Assembly (NCBI RefSeq): GCF_004126535.1
Contig: NZ_PPCV01000004.1
Span: forward strand, 186,001-250,000
Direction: 5' to 3'
DNA: 64,000 nucleotides
Source: Propioniciclava flava
Lineage (GTDB): Bacteria > Actinomycetota > Actinomycetes > Propionibacteriales > Propionibacteriaceae
Part shown: positions 37,357 to 45,929 of the stretch, one piece after another
How the letters are laid out: each line of letters starts with the position of its first letter
Numbering within the stretch: the first letter of the stretch is position 1
Program-made: the position numbers and the translations under genes
Notes under the pieces: generated by a model
Told to the model about the DNA's origin: nothing
The model's database searches: none
Seen by the model: only the letters and a program-made list of their open reading frames with translations

Positions 37357-37895
37357 CCGCCACCGGAACACGCAGGCTGCTCTCGCCCCGCGGGGCGTGG
37401 CTGGTCGCGCTCGGGGTCGGTCTGCTGGGCTTCCTCATCGACCTAGCTACCAAAACCTTGGCGTTGGCATTCCTGGATCCCCAGCGGCCCATCGAACTGT
37501 TGGGTGGGTTGTTGACCCTCAGGTTGATCTTCAATCCCGGTGCAGCCTTCAGCATGGGGGAAGGAGTGACGCCCCTGTTCACCGGGATCTCGGTGGTTGC
37601 CTTGGTGTTTGTGCTGTGGCGTCTCGTGCCGCGGGTCCGGCATCTGGGGTGGACGGTGGCGCTGGGGCTGGTGATCGCGGGCATCTTGGGCAACCTCACC
37701 GATCGACTGTTTCGTCCGCCGGGGTTCCTGCACGGCCACGTCGTCGACTTTCTGCAGTTGCCCAACTTCGCCATCTTCAACGTGGCGGACATGTGCATCA
37801 CCTTCGCCGCCGTCACCATCGTGTGGCTGGTGGTGATCACTCAGGTCGACCTGGCGGGGGTATCGACCAGGTCGGCGGACAAGGCGACAACGTGA
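37320..37895 (+). CDS. lspA: Lipoprotein signal peptidase LspA
   Basis: A signal peptidase II of about 180-191 residues with four membrane helices. Catalytic Asp residues lie in [10 protein letters not shown] and [10 protein letters not shown], and the family motifs [10 protein letters not shown] and [12 protein letters not shown] are present. The start is doubtful. GTG 37320 is the last canonical in-frame start before the first helix but has no ribosome-binding site and lies inside the TraR gene. A good GGGAGGAACGGCG site at 37340-37352 points to ATA at 37353, which overlaps the upstream TAG stop. No other ATG, GTG or TTG occurs before the first membrane helix. The stop overlaps rluD (GTGA). 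Confidence 0.88.
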   Translation: MHGLQAAGGTAIAATGTRRLLSPRGAWLVALGVGLLGFLIDLATKTLALAFLDPQRPIELLGGLLTLRLIFNPGAAFSMGEGVTPLFTGISVVALVFVLWRLVPRVRHLGWTVALGLVIAGILGNLTDRLFRPPGFLHGHVVDFLQLPNFAIFNVADMCITFAAVTIVWLVVITQVDLAGVSTRSADKATT

Positions 37896-38806
37896 GTGTC
37901 CATCTGGTTCCCGACGGTCTGGCTGGCGAACGGGTTGATGCGGCCGCCTCGCGGATGACCGGGGTGAGCCGCTCGCGCCTGGCGGACCTCATCGACGCGG
38001 GCGCAGTGCGCGTGAATGGCGAGACCGTGACCAAGTCGACGCGTGTGTCCGCTGGCGACATGCTGGAAGTTGAACTCTCTGAACCCAAAGTGGCGCGCGT
38101 TTCCCCCCGCCTGGTCGAAGGGATGCGCATCGTGCACGATGACGCAGACATCGTCGTGGTGGACAAGCCCGCTGGGGTTGCCGCTCATCCATCGCTCGGC
38201 TGGGACGGCCCCGATGTCGTGTCGCACCTGGCCGCGGCTGGCTTTGGGATCTCCACGTCGGGGGCGGCGGAGCGGCAGGGCATCGTGCAGCGGCTGGACG
38301 TGGGCACCTCCGGCTTGATGGTCGTCGCCAAGAGCGAACCTGCCTACACGGCGTTGAAGCGAGCCTTCCGGGAGCGGACCGTCTCCAAGATTTATCACGC
38401 TCTCGTCCAGGGGCATCCTGATCCCTTCACCGGCACCATCGATGCCCCGATCGGTCGGCATCCGGGGCACGACTGGAAGATGGCGATCGTGGACGGGGGG
38501 CGTCACAGCGTCACCCACTACGAGACCCTCGAAGCGTTCCGTTCGGCAACACTGCTAGAGATCCATTTGGAGACCGGGCGCACGCACCAGATTCGCGTCC
38601 ACATGGCGGCGCTCAAACACCCATGCCTAGGTGATCCTTTGTACGGGGCGGATCCGGTCCTCGCGGCGTCGCTGGGGCTGCAGCGGCAGTGGCTCCACGC
38701 GGTGGAACTCGGCTTCGAGCATCCCGGATCGGGGGAGTGGGTCACGTTTACCTCGCCCTATCCGCCGGATCTGCACCACGCGCTGGAGTGTGTGGAGCAG
38801 GCCTGA
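37892..38806 (+). CDS. rluD: RluD-type 23S rRNA pseudouridine synthase
   Basis: A 304-residue protein: an N-terminal S4 RNA-binding domain ([20 protein letters not shown], then [10 protein letters not shown]) and an RluA/RluD-family synthase domain. The catalytic Asp motif reads [15 protein letters not shown]; the family normally has [16 protein letters not shown] and [10 protein letters not shown] complete the fold. GTG 37892 overlaps the lspA stop. The target uridines cannot be determined from sequence. Confidence 0.88.
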   Translation: MSVHLVPDGLAGERVDAAASRMTGVSRSRLADLIDAGAVRVNGETVTKSTRVSAGDMLEVELSEPKVARVSPRLVEGMRIVHDDADIVVVDKPAGVAAHPSLGWDGPDVVSHLAAAGFGISTSGAAERQGIVQRLDVGTSGLMVVAKSEPAYTALKRAFRERTVSKIYHALVQGHPDPFTGTIDAPIGRHPGHDWKMAIVDGGRHSVTHYETLEAFRSATLLEIHLETGRTHQIRVHMAALKHPCLGDPLYGADPVLAASLGLQRQWLHAVELGFEHPGSGEWVTFTSPYPPDLHHALECVEQA

Positions 38807-38892
38807 GCGCTGCGGTGCACGGCACGTCGCCGGGCCGAACTGGTCGTGATGACCAAATCAGTTTCCGATGGGGCGGACGGGGCGTGCTGCGG

Positions 38893-38905
38893 TAAACTTG
38901 CTGGT
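38893..38905 (+). promoter_or_regulatory. Leaderless-type promoter of pyk
   Basis: TAAACT (38893-38898) ends 7 nt before the GTG start at 38906, so the predicted transcription start is at the start codon. No Shine-Dalgarno sequence is present. Confidence 0.55.
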
Positions 38906-40345
38906 GTGGCGAACCTGAAAAATGATGGACTTCCCAACCGACGCGCAAAGACGGTCTGCACGCTAGGCCCCTCGACTGACGCTCCTGGCATGGTACGCGA
39001 ACTCATCGATGCCGGGATGAACGTCGCCCGGTTGAACATGAGTCACGGCGACCATGAGACTCACCTGTCCCGACTGAATGCCGTGCGCGAGGCTGCCGAG
39101 GCAGCCGGACGCCCGATCGGCATCTTCGCCGACCTGCAGGGGCCCAAGATCCGCTTGGAGACCTTTGTCAATGGCGAAGAGATGCTCACGGCCGGTGACC
39201 GCTTCACGATCACGACCGATGAGGGCGTCGAAGGCACCAAAGAGCGTGCCGGAACGACGCTGCACACGCTGACCCATGACGTGAAGCCGGGCGACCAGAT
39301 CCTGATCAACGATGGGGCGATCGAGCTCAAGGCCCTTGAGGTGACCGAGAACGACGTGATCACCGAGGTCATCGTCGGCGGACGCGTCAGCGACCACAAG
39401 GGCATCAACCTGCCTGGTGTTGCGGTCAGCGTCCCGGCACTCACCGAGAAGGACGCCGCCGACCTGCGCTGGGCGCTGGAGAACAACGTCGACATGGTGG
39501 CGCTCTCCTTCGTGCGCTCGGCCAGCGACATCGATGACGTTCACGCGATCATGGACGAGTTCGGACGCCGTCTCCCCGTCATTGCGAAGATCGAGAAGCC
39601 GCAGGCCGTGGCTGCCCTGGACGACATCGTCATCGCCTTCGACGCGATCATGGTGGCCCGGGGCGACCTGGGCGTCGAACTGCCGCTGGAAGACGTTCCC
39701 GGCGTCCAGAAGCGCATCGTGACTGCCGCCCGGCAGGCTGCCAAGCCCGTCATCGTGGCTACCCAGATGCTCGAATCCATGATCAGCGCCCCGCGGCCCA
39801 CGCGCGCGGAGGCGTCCGACGTCGCTAACGCGATTCTCGATGGTGCGGATGCGGTCATGCTGTCGGGTGAGACCGCCGTCGGCCAGTGGCCGATCCAGAC
39901 GGTCGACACCATGGGGCGCATCATCCGCAAGACCGAGTCGCTGGGTCTTGATCAGATCTTCAGCATCGACTGGGATCCGCACACGACCTCGGGCATCATC
40001 GCCAAGGCTGCGGTGGAGGTCGCCGAGCGCATCGGGGCGAAGTATCTGGTCGCCTTCACCAAGACGGGCGACACGGCTCTGCGTCTGGCGCGGCTCCGTT
40101 CCTCGATCCAGGTCTGCTCGTTCAGCCCGTACATGGAGACAGCCCAGAAGATGACCCTCGCGTGGGGCATCAAGTCCTTCACGACGCCGGAGTTCTACTC
40201 GATGGACGCCATGGTGGACGCGGTGCAGAACCGCCTCAAGGGCTCGGGAATGGTGGAGTCCGGAGATCGGATCGTCATCGTTGCCGGTAACCCGAAGCAC
40301 ACGGCTGGCAAGACCAACTCGTTGCGGGTGGCCGAGATCGCGTGA
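38906..40345 (+). CDS. pyk: Pyruvate kinase
   Basis: A 479-residue glycolytic enzyme converting PEP and ADP to pyruvate and ATP. TVCTLGPSTDAPGMVRELID, MNVARLNMSHG, FADLQGPKIRLE, the active-site stretch VIAKIEKPQAVAALDDI, MVARGDLGVELP, TQMLESMISAPRPTRAEASD and the C-terminal allosteric domain are all present. GTG 38906 is preferred over the upstream ATG because it matches the family start and sits at the predicted transcription start. Its stop codon lies inside a terminator hairpin. Confidence 0.95.
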   Translation: MANLKNDGLPNRRAKTVCTLGPSTDAPGMVRELIDAGMNVARLNMSHGDHETHLSRLNAVREAAEAAGRPIGIFADLQGPKIRLETFVNGEEMLTAGDRFTITTDEGVEGTKERAGTTLHTLTHDVKPGDQILINDGAIELKALEVTENDVITEVIVGGRVSDHKGINLPGVAVSVPALTEKDAADLRWALENNVDMVALSFVRSASDIDDVHAIMDEFGRRLPVIAKIEKPQAVAALDDIVIAFDAIMVARGDLGVELPLEDVPGVQKRIVTAARQAAKPVIVATQMLESMISAPRPTRAEASDVANAILDGADAVMLSGETAVGQWPIQTVDTMGRIIRKTESLGLDQIFSIDWDPHTTSGIIAKAAVEVAERIGAKYLVAFTKTGDTALRLARLRSSIQVCSFSPYMETAQKMTLAWGIKSFTTPEFYSMDAMVDAVQNRLKGSGMVESGDRIVIVAGNPKHTAGKTNSLRVAEIA

Positions 40346-40352
40346 TCTCGGC
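40331..40352. terminator. Hairpin overlapping the pyk stop, shared with tRNA-Leu
   Basis: GCCGAGATC (40331-40339) and GATCTCGGC (40344-40352) form a 9-bp perfect stem with loop GCGT. The pyk stop codon (40343-40345) lies in the loop and stem. The hairpin ends 2 bp from the 3' end of the convergent tRNA gene, so it can terminate both transcripts. Confidence 0.6.
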
Positions 40353-40354
40353 AG

Positions 40355-40437
40355 TACCGGGAAGGGGATTCGAACCCCTACGGGCTTGCGCCCAGACGGG
40401 TTTGAGCCGTCCGCGTATACCATTCCGCCACCCCGGC
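40355..40437 (-). tRNA. tRNA-Leu (anticodon CAA)
   Basis: An 83-nt cloverleaf on the minus strand. Acceptor strand GCCGGGG pairs with TCCCGGT with G-U at both ends; the anticodon stem GACGG/CCGTC encloses CTCAAAC, giving anticodon CAA (40404-40402). A long variable arm (TGGGCGCAAGCCCG) identifies a class II tRNA, and the T arm is AGGGG-TTCGAAT-CCCCT. The CCA end is not encoded. Confidence 0.93.
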
Positions 40438-40544
40438 GGGTGCGACGTACATAGTGCCACACTTATGGCGTGCGCGTCGCATCGGCCACGCGTCATGGAC
40501 TGTCTGCAAACCCTTGCAGGCAGAAAACCAAGGAAGGTGATCTC

Positions 40545-41186
40545 GTGAGTGACACGCCCCCCAAGCAACCTCGGGTGGTCGTTGCCGAAGACGAAGCGCT
40601 CATCCGGCTTGATCTGGTGGAGCTTTTGACCGGTGAGGGCTACGAGGTCGTCGGCGAGGCCGGAAACGGCGAGGAGGCACTCAAGCTCGTCCGCGAGTTG
40701 GAACCCGACCTGGTCGTAATGGACGTGAAGATGCCGGTCATGGACGGCATCACGGCGGCAACGGCGATTGCCGAGGACCGCATCGCTCCCGTCGTCATGT
40801 TGACGGCCTTCAGCCAGCGTGAGCTGGTGGATCGCGCTCGGGAGGCCGGGGCCATGGCGTATGTGGTCAAGCCGTTCGACGCCTCCGACGTGGTTCCGGC
40901 CATCGAGTTGGCCATGGCACGGTTCGCCGAGATCCGTGCTCTGGACGATGAGGTCGCCGACCTGGAGGAACGACTCGCCTCCCGCAAGGCTGTTGACCAG
41001 GCCAAGGGCATGCTTCAGGAAGGCCTGGGTCTTTCCGAGGCCGAAGCGTTCCGTTGGATCCAGAAGACGGCCATGGACCTGCGCAAGTCGATGCGCGAGG
41101 TCGCCGAGGGCGTCATCGATCACAATTCGGCAGGCAAGCCCAAGGGGAAGGCCAAGGCTAAGGCCGCGGCTGACCTCGACGACTAG
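40545..41186 (+). CDS. pdtaR: Response regulator with ANTAR output domain (PdtaR-like)
   Basis: A 213-residue protein: a receiver domain (PRVVVAEDEALIRLDLVELL, phosphoacceptor Asp in LVVMDVKMPVMDG, VVMLTAFSQ and VVKPFDASD) followed by an ANTAR RNA-binding domain (about residues 135-190, ASRKAVDQAKGMLQEGLGLS) and a Lys/Ala-rich tail. It resembles mycobacterial Rv1626 (PdtaR), which binds RNA hairpins after phosphorylation by a histidine kinase. GTG 40545 has AAGGAAGGTGA upstream. It is convergent with the thioesterase gene; their ends overlap by 4 nt. Confidence 0.88.
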   Translation: MSDTPPKQPRVVVAEDEALIRLDLVELLTGEGYEVVGEAGNGEEALKLVRELEPDLVVMDVKMPVMDGITAATAIAEDRIAPVVMLTAFSQRELVDRAREAGAMAYVVKPFDASDVVPAIELAMARFAEIRALDDEVADLEERLASRKAVDQAKGMLQEGLGLSEAEAFRWIQKTAMDLRKSMREVAEGVIDHNSAGKPKGKAKAKAAADLDD

Positions 41187-41620
41187 TGCCTCGGTGAGGC
41201 GTCGGCACCCGTCTGCGGACGGGGCCGCGCCCGCCGAAGGGCGCAGGTGACGCGGGCCGTGCACACGCGTTGCCCGGCGTCGTCGGTGAGGATCACCTCC
41301 CACGTGCCGAGGGTGCCCCCAATCCGCAGGGCGCGCGCCTCCCCGGTGACCCACCCCGATTGCACAGGAGCATGGTGGGTGGCATTCAGATCCACGCCGA
41401 AGGCGGCACCGCCCTCCCCAACGGCGACATACGCCGCGAGTGAGGCCAAGCTCTCGGCCAGCACGCATGATGCGCCTCCGTGCCACAAGCCAAAGGGTTG
41501 TGTGTTGCCCGCGACGGGCATGCGCCCGCGGGTCAGGTCCGCGCTGAGTTCCAGCAGTTCCAGCCCCATCTTGGCGTCGAGGCCCCCGGCGCTCAGCTTC
41601 GGCCATTGCGTCGTATCCAT
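41183..41620 (-). CDS. PaaI-type hotdog-fold thioesterase
   Basis: A 145-residue hotdog protein. The central motif FGLWHGGASCVLAESLASLA and DLNATHHAPVQSGWVTGEA are characteristic of PaaI/YbdB acyl-CoA or menaquinone-pathway (DHNA-CoA) thioesterases. The substrate is unresolved. It is divergent from polA, with starts about 75 bp apart. Confidence 0.82.
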   Translation of the reverse strand: MDTTQWPKLSAGGLDAKMGLELLELSADLTRGRMPVAGNTQPFGLWHGGASCVLAESLASLAAYVAVGEGGAAFGVDLNATHHAPVQSGWVTGEARALRIGGTLGTWEVILTDDAGQRVCTARVTCALRRARPRPQTGADASPRH

Positions 41621-41681
41621 GCCCCCATCCTGACAGGCAGAGCTGACCCTGACGCGCCCAGAGGTTGTCGGCCCCAGCGGA

Positions 41682-41694
41682 TAGGCTTCCCCTT
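41682..41694 (+). promoter_or_regulatory. Leaderless-type promoter of polA
   Basis: TAGGCT (41682-41687) ends 7 nt before the GTG start at 41695. No Shine-Dalgarno sequence. Confidence 0.5.
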
Positions 41695-44382
41695 GTGACC
41701 CAGACCACTCCTTCCGCCCCGCGCCTGCTCTTGATCGATGGTCATTCGGTCGCCTACCGGGCTTTCTTCGCCTTGCCGGTAGAGAACTTCTCCACCAGCA
41801 CAGGGCAGCACACCAACGCCGTCTACGGGTTCACCTCCATGCTCATCAACGTTTTGCGTGACGAGCAGCCGACGCACGTCGCGGTCGCGTTCGACCTGAG
41901 CCGCCACACGTTCCGTTCGGAGCGCTACAGCGATTACAAGGCCAACCGCGCCGCCTCGCCTGAAGAGTTCAAGGGTCAGGTCGCGCTGATCCGCGAGGTC
42001 TTGGATGCGTTGCGCATCCCCCACCTGGACAAGGAGGGGTTTGAGGCTGACGACATCATCGCCACCTTGTCGCGGGAGGCGGGCGAGCAGGGCTTCGACA
42101 CGATGATTGTCACCGGCGATCGTGACGCCATGCAGTTGGTGGACGCGCACACCACCGTGCTGTATCCCCGCAAGGGCGTCTCTGATCTTTTGAGGTTGGA
42201 TCCCGCCTTGGTGGAGGAGCGTTACTTGGTCCCCCCAAAGCGGTACCCCGAACTGGCGGCGCTGGTGGGGGAGACGTCGGACAATCTTCCCGGAGTCCCC
42301 GGGGTCGGCCCCAAGACCGCCGCCAAGTGGCTGACGGAGTACGACGGGCTCGAGAATCTGGTGGCTCACGCCGACGCGGTGCGCGGCAAGGCAGGGGAGT
42401 CGTTCCGAGCCCACCTCGACGATGTCACGCGCAATCGTGAGTTGAACGCGCTAGTACGCACGTTGGAGTTGCCGCAGGGGCCGACGGACTTCGCGCGGGT
42501 CGCCTGGGATCGTGAGGCCGTTCACACCCTGTTCGACGCCCTGGAGTTCCGCGTCCTGCGGGAGCGGCTCTTGGATCTGCTCCCGCCCGAAGACACGGAA
42601 CCCGAAGGTGGGTTCGAGGTGACGGGCGTGGTGCTCGGCGTGGGCGACCTACCGGCATGGCTGGACGAGCACGCGAACGGCCTCGTGGGCCTCCAACCCG
42701 AGGGGCGGTGGGGGCAAGGCACAGGTGATCTCACCGGCGTCGCCCTCGCCTCTCTTGACGGGGCGGCCGCTTGGCTTGACGTCACGACGCTGACGCCAGA
42801 CGACGACGCAGCTTTTGCCTCCTGGCTGGCCTCGGAGTCCTCACCGAAGGCCATGCACGACGCCAAGGGGCCGTTGGAGGCGCTCTGGGCCCGCGGATGG
42901 GAACTCAACGGTCTGGTCTGCGACACGCACCTGGCGGCTTACCTGCTGCGCCCCGACCAGCGCACCTATGACCTCGCCGACCTGGCTGCCCGTCACCTGA
43001 GGCGGGAACTCACCCTCGACGGTGGTCCTGCCGCCGATGACGGCCAGCTGACCTTGGATTTCGCCGATCCCGAGGCGGGGCGCGATGCCATGCTGCGCGC
43101 GCGTGCCGTCGCGGAGTTGGCAGGAGTGCTGGACGCCGAACTCGCCGAGGCGGGTGGGGCGTCCTTGCTGGCCGAGGTCGAACTTCCCCTACAGCGCACC
43201 TTGGCGCGGATGGAGCGCGTCGGGATTGCCGTGGATGCCGACGCCCTCGAACGGCTATGGGGCGACTTCGATGCCGAAGTTCGACGGGCCGAGGAAGCCG
43301 CCTACGACGCGATCGGCAAGCCGATTAATCTCGGCTCGCCCAAGCAGTTGCAGGCCGTGCTGTTCGACGAACTGGACATGCCCAAGACGCGCCGAACCCG
43401 TACCGGCTACACCACCGATGCTGACGCGCTGGAAGGGCTTTACGCCAAGACGGAGCACCCGTTCCTGGCAGCTCTGCTGCGTCACCGGGATCAGATTCGG
43501 CTGCGACAAACGGTGGAGGGCCTTCAAAAGTCGATCGCCGACGACGGTCGGGTTCACACCACCTACCTGCAGACGGTGGCCGCCACCGGCCGTCTGAGCT
43601 CGACCGACCCGAACTTGCAAAACATTCCGATCCGGACCGAGGCCGGACGCCGGATTCGTGAGGCGTTCGTGGTGGGGGCTGGCTTCGAGACGCTGCTCAC
43701 GGCCGACTACAGCCAGATCGAGATGCGGATCATGGCCCATGCCTCGGGGGATGCCGGTCTGATCGAGGCCTTCGCGTCCGGTGCGGACTTCCACTCCACG
43801 ATGGCAGCGCGCGTGTTTGGCGTCGCTCCCGAAGCGGTGACTGGTGCCATGCGCGCCAAGATCAAGGCGATGAACTACGGACTGGCATACGGGTTGTCCG
43901 CGTTCGGGTTGTCGGGGCAGCTGAAGATCTCGGTCAATGAGGCGAAAGGCCTGATGGACGAGTACTTCGAGCGGTTCGGCCATGTGCGGGACTACCTCAC
44001 GGGCATCGTCGCCACGGCCCGGCGGACCGGGTTCACCGAGACACTGCTGGGGCGGCGCAGGTACCTCCCCGATCTGAACTCCTCCAATCGGCAGCGCCGC
44101 GACATGGCCGAGCGGATGGCGCTGAACGCCCCCATCCAAGGGTCGGCGGCCGACATCATCAAGTTGGCCATGCTCGACGTGGAGGCGGGCCTTGCTCAGG
44201 AGGGCCTGTCCTCGCGCATGCTGCTCCAGGTCCATGACGAACTCGTCTTCGAGGTGGCTCCTGGAGAGACGCAGCCGCTGGAGGCGCTCGTCCGCGAGCG
44301 CATGGGGCATGCCTTTGATCTTGCTGTTCCCCTGGACGTCAGCGTCGGATCAGGGCGTAGCTGGCACGACGCGGCCCACTGA
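41695..44382 (+). CDS. polA: DNA polymerase I
   Basis: An 895-residue family A polymerase. The 5'-3' exonuclease domain (1-about 300) has LLIDGHSVAYRAFFAL, FEADDIIATL, VTGDRDAMQL and the helix-hairpin-helix LPGVPGVGPKTAAKWL. The 3'-5' exonuclease-like region (about 310-500) lacks the catalytic Asp/Glu set, so proofreading is unlikely. The polymerase domain has LLTADYSQIEMRIMAH, RRDMAERMALNAPIQGSAAD and QVHDELVFEV. GTG 41695 fits a leaderless promoter. It acts in repair and Okazaki-fragment processing. Confidence 0.95.
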   Translation: MTQTTPSAPRLLLIDGHSVAYRAFFALPVENFSTSTGQHTNAVYGFTSMLINVLRDEQPTHVAVAFDLSRHTFRSERYSDYKANRAASPEEFKGQVALIREVLDALRIPHLDKEGFEADDIIATLSREAGEQGFDTMIVTGDRDAMQLVDAHTTVLYPRKGVSDLLRLDPALVEERYLVPPKRYPELAALVGETSDNLPGVPGVGPKTAAKWLTEYDGLENLVAHADAVRGKAGESFRAHLDDVTRNRELNALVRTLELPQGPTDFARVAWDREAVHTLFDALEFRVLRERLLDLLPPEDTEPEGGFEVTGVVLGVGDLPAWLDEHANGLVGLQPEGRWGQGTGDLTGVALASLDGAAAWLDVTTLTPDDDAAFASWLASESSPKAMHDAKGPLEALWARGWELNGLVCDTHLAAYLLRPDQRTYDLADLAARHLRRELTLDGGPAADDGQLTLDFADPEAGRDAMLRARAVAELAGVLDAELAEAGGASLLAEVELPLQRTLARMERVGIAVDADALERLWGDFDAEVRRAEEAAYDAIGKPINLGSPKQLQAVLFDELDMPKTRRTRTGYTTDADALEGLYAKTEHPFLAALLRHRDQIRLRQTVEGLQKSIADDGRVHTTYLQTVAATGRLSSTDPNLQNIPIRTEAGRRIREAFVVGAGFETLLTADYSQIEMRIMAHASGDAGLIEAFASGADFHSTMAARVFGVAPEAVTGAMRAKIKAMNYGLAYGLSAFGLSGQLKISVNEAKGLMDEYFERFGHVRDYLTGIVATARRTGFTETLLGRRRYLPDLNSSNRQRRDMAERMALNAPIQGSAADIIKLAMLDVEAGLAQEGLSSRMLLQVHDELVFEVAPGETQPLEALVRERMGHAFDLAVPLDVSVGSGRSWHDAAH

Positions 44383-44390
44383 GGCGTGGC

Positions 44391-44990
44391 GTGAGCCGAA
44401 CGGGGAACGTTGACGCGCCCGGGGTGAGGGTCGGTCCGGGCCAGTGGTCAGGCGACGATGTGGCTGAGCGCATCGCCGCGTTGTGGGGTGACGCGCCTCC
44501 GCGGTGCGGCGCCACGCGTGTCGTGGCGATCGACGGGCTGTCGGGGGCAGGGAAGACGACGCTGGCGAGTCTGGTGGCCGCACGGTTGGGGGCACCCGTG
44601 GTGCATATGGACGACCTCTACCCGGGCTGGGACGGGCTCGCCGCTGGGGTGGCCTACCTGGTGGACGCGGTGCTGCGTCCGCTCGCTGTGGGGGAGTCGG
44701 CGCGCTATCGGGCGTGGGATTGGGCGGACGAACGCCGGGGAGCCGTCCGGTCCTTGGTGCCGCCGCCGACGTTGGTGCTGGAAGGCTGTGGGGCCAGCGT
44801 GGGGGAGGCATCGACGTTTGCGTCGGTGCGCGTGTGGGTCGAGGCGCCGATCGAGACCCGGCGTGCGCGCGGGCTCGCGCGTGATGGCGAGGCGTTTCGA
44901 CCGCACTGGCAGTGCTGGGCGGCCCAAGAGGAGGCGGTGTTCGCCGCCGATGGCACGCGCGCCCGGGCCGACCTGGTGGTGGAGACCTGA
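44391..44990 (+). CDS. Uridine-kinase-like P-loop kinase
   Basis: A 199-residue P-loop protein: Walker A in VVAIDGLSGAGKTTLASLVA (about residues 44-63), VVHMDDLYPGWDG as the nucleoside-binding strand, and TLVLEGCGASV as a Walker B-like region. It resembles actinobacterial (d)NMP or uridine kinases, often annotated without experimental substrate. GTG 44391 is 8 bp after polA, so co-transcription is likely. It is convergent with the next gene. Confidence 0.75.
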   Translation: MSRTGNVDAPGVRVGPGQWSGDDVAERIAALWGDAPPRCGATRVVAIDGLSGAGKTTLASLVAARLGAPVVHMDDLYPGWDGLAAGVAYLVDAVLRPLAVGESARYRAWDWADERRGAVRSLVPPPTLVLEGCGASVGEASTFASVRVWVEAPIETRRARGLARDGEAFRPHWQCWAAQEEAVFAADGTRARADLVVET

Positions 44991-45005
44991 GCGCGCGTCC
45001 CACGA

Positions 45006-45584
45006 TCAGCGCAGGACGGCCAAGACATCCTCACGCGGGGAGCCTTCGAGATTCCACGTGGCGGTGAGCAGACCCCGCGCAGCGCGCGTGTCCTCGTGCT
45101 CGGCGTCGAGGACGCGCGCCAGACGGACCTGGCCCAGCGCGTCCACCGTGGGGGGCAGCCCGGTGCCTGCCACATGCAAAGTCTGAGGGATCGGTTCGCC
45201 CGTCTCGGCGGACTCCACGTCGGCGGCCGTGTCGCCCTCGCGGATCACGCGCAGCAACTCGGCGACAAAGACCGGATCGGTCGTGGCGTCGTAGCAATAC
45301 CGCGTCCCCAGCGCGCTGTGCTCGGCGGTCCCGATGAGGGTGCCCTCGGCGAGAGGTTCGGCGCGCCAGCTCACCGGCACGTGGTACACCGTGGTGCCCG
45401 AGGCGACCAGCATGCCGTCCAACCCCACCTCGCCGTCCGGGTCGACCAGGCGGTAGTGGGCCACGCGGGTCAGGTTGGCTGCATCGCCGTCAAACCACGG
45501 CTGCTCCGGCAACCAGGTGGCAAGCAGTTCGAGCTTGCTCGGGGACAAAGTGGCGGTCGTGTAGACCTCGGCGGTGCCGCTCAT
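45006..45584 (-). CDS. Maltokinase N-terminal cap-like domain protein
   Basis: A 192-residue protein opening with a TTATLSPSKLELLATWLPEQ stretch, then PWFDGDAANLTRVAHYRLVD and VGLDGMLVASGTTVYHVPVS, which match the N-terminal cap of actinobacterial maltokinases and the stand-alone CG0192-type proteins. The kinase catalytic domain is absent, so it is not a maltokinase itself; the role is unknown. ATG 45584 has GAGGAGAA upstream. Confidence 0.7.
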   Translation of the reverse strand: MSGTAEVYTTATLSPSKLELLATWLPEQPWFDGDAANLTRVAHYRLVDPDGEVGLDGMLVASGTTVYHVPVSWRAEPLAEGTLIGTAEHSALGTRYCYDATTDPVFVAELLRVIREGDTAADVESAETGEPIPQTLHVAGTGLPPTVDALGQVRLARVLDAEHEDTRAARGLLTATWNLEGSPREDVLAVLR

Positions 45585-45707
45585 GGCTGGTTCTCCTCAG
45601 GTTTGTGATGCAGGGACAACGCTAGCCGTCGTGCCTCCACCTGTCCGGGTGATTCCATGGGGATTGTTGCCGGTTGCGGCACAGTCGAACGTGTGCTGGG
45701 GGCACGG

Positions 45708-45737
45708 TTGGCCCTGGATCACCTTCCGGCGTAAGGT
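45708..45737 (+). promoter_or_regulatory. Promoter of the leader peptide/symporter transcript
   Basis: TTGGCC (45708-45713) and TAAGGT (45732-45737) are spaced 18 bp. The predicted transcription start near 45744 gives a roughly 185-nt leader before the symporter gene, containing the Cys-rich short frame and a hairpin. Confidence 0.5.
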
Positions 45738-45770
45738 GGATGCGTCAACAAAGCTCTGAGGGGGTGCTGC

Positions 45771-45839
45771 ATGCCGGATCTGTGGCGTCGACTGACCGTC
45801 GACCTGTGTCTGCGCAGCACCTGTGGTTGTCGCTCCTGA
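45771..45839 (+). CDS. Cys-rich regulatory leader peptide (uORF)
   Basis: A 22-codon open frame with a GAGGGGG ribosome-binding site at 45758-45764. It starts MPDLWRR, then LTVDLCLRSTCGCRS and stop. The RLTVDL core followed by a Cys cluster near the stop (Cys13, Cys18, Cys20) resembles actinobacterial Cys-rich leader peptides placed ahead of sulfur-metabolism genes, where ribosome stalling at Cys codons under cysteine limitation changes downstream expression. It ends 90 bp before the symporter start and is too short for routine gene calling. The identification is by pattern and context. Confidence 0.65.
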   Translation: MPDLWRRLTVDLCLRSTCGCRS

Positions 45840-45878
45840 GCGTTCTCGCCCAGGCCACCCACTGATCCCGTTCGTGCC

Positions 45879-45900
45879 TGCGCGCTGTGCCGCGCGCGCA
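45879..45900 (+). promoter_or_regulatory. Hairpin between leader peptide and symporter
   Basis: TGCGCGC (45879-45885) and GCGCGCA (45894-45900) form a 7-bp GC-rich stem with an 8-nt loop, 40 bp after the leader peptide stop. It is a candidate attenuator or ribosome-site modulator. The symporter ribosome-binding site (GAAAGG) lies downstream of it. No other obvious element is seen in the 345-bp gap from 45585 to 45929. Confidence 0.45.
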
Positions 45901-45929
45901 CGCCCTCATCCTCCTCGAAAGGCATTGCT

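Noticed and set aside
35662-37371. Open frame of about 570 codons antisense to divIVA and the TraR/DksA gene
   Set aside because: It crosses the strong divIVA terminator and mirrors the repeat region of divIVA; not credible as a gene.
45683-45700. TCGAAC half-site resembling a LexA box upstream of the Cys-rich leader peptide
   Set aside because: The second half (GCTGGG) does not match GTTCGA, so it is not a LexA site.
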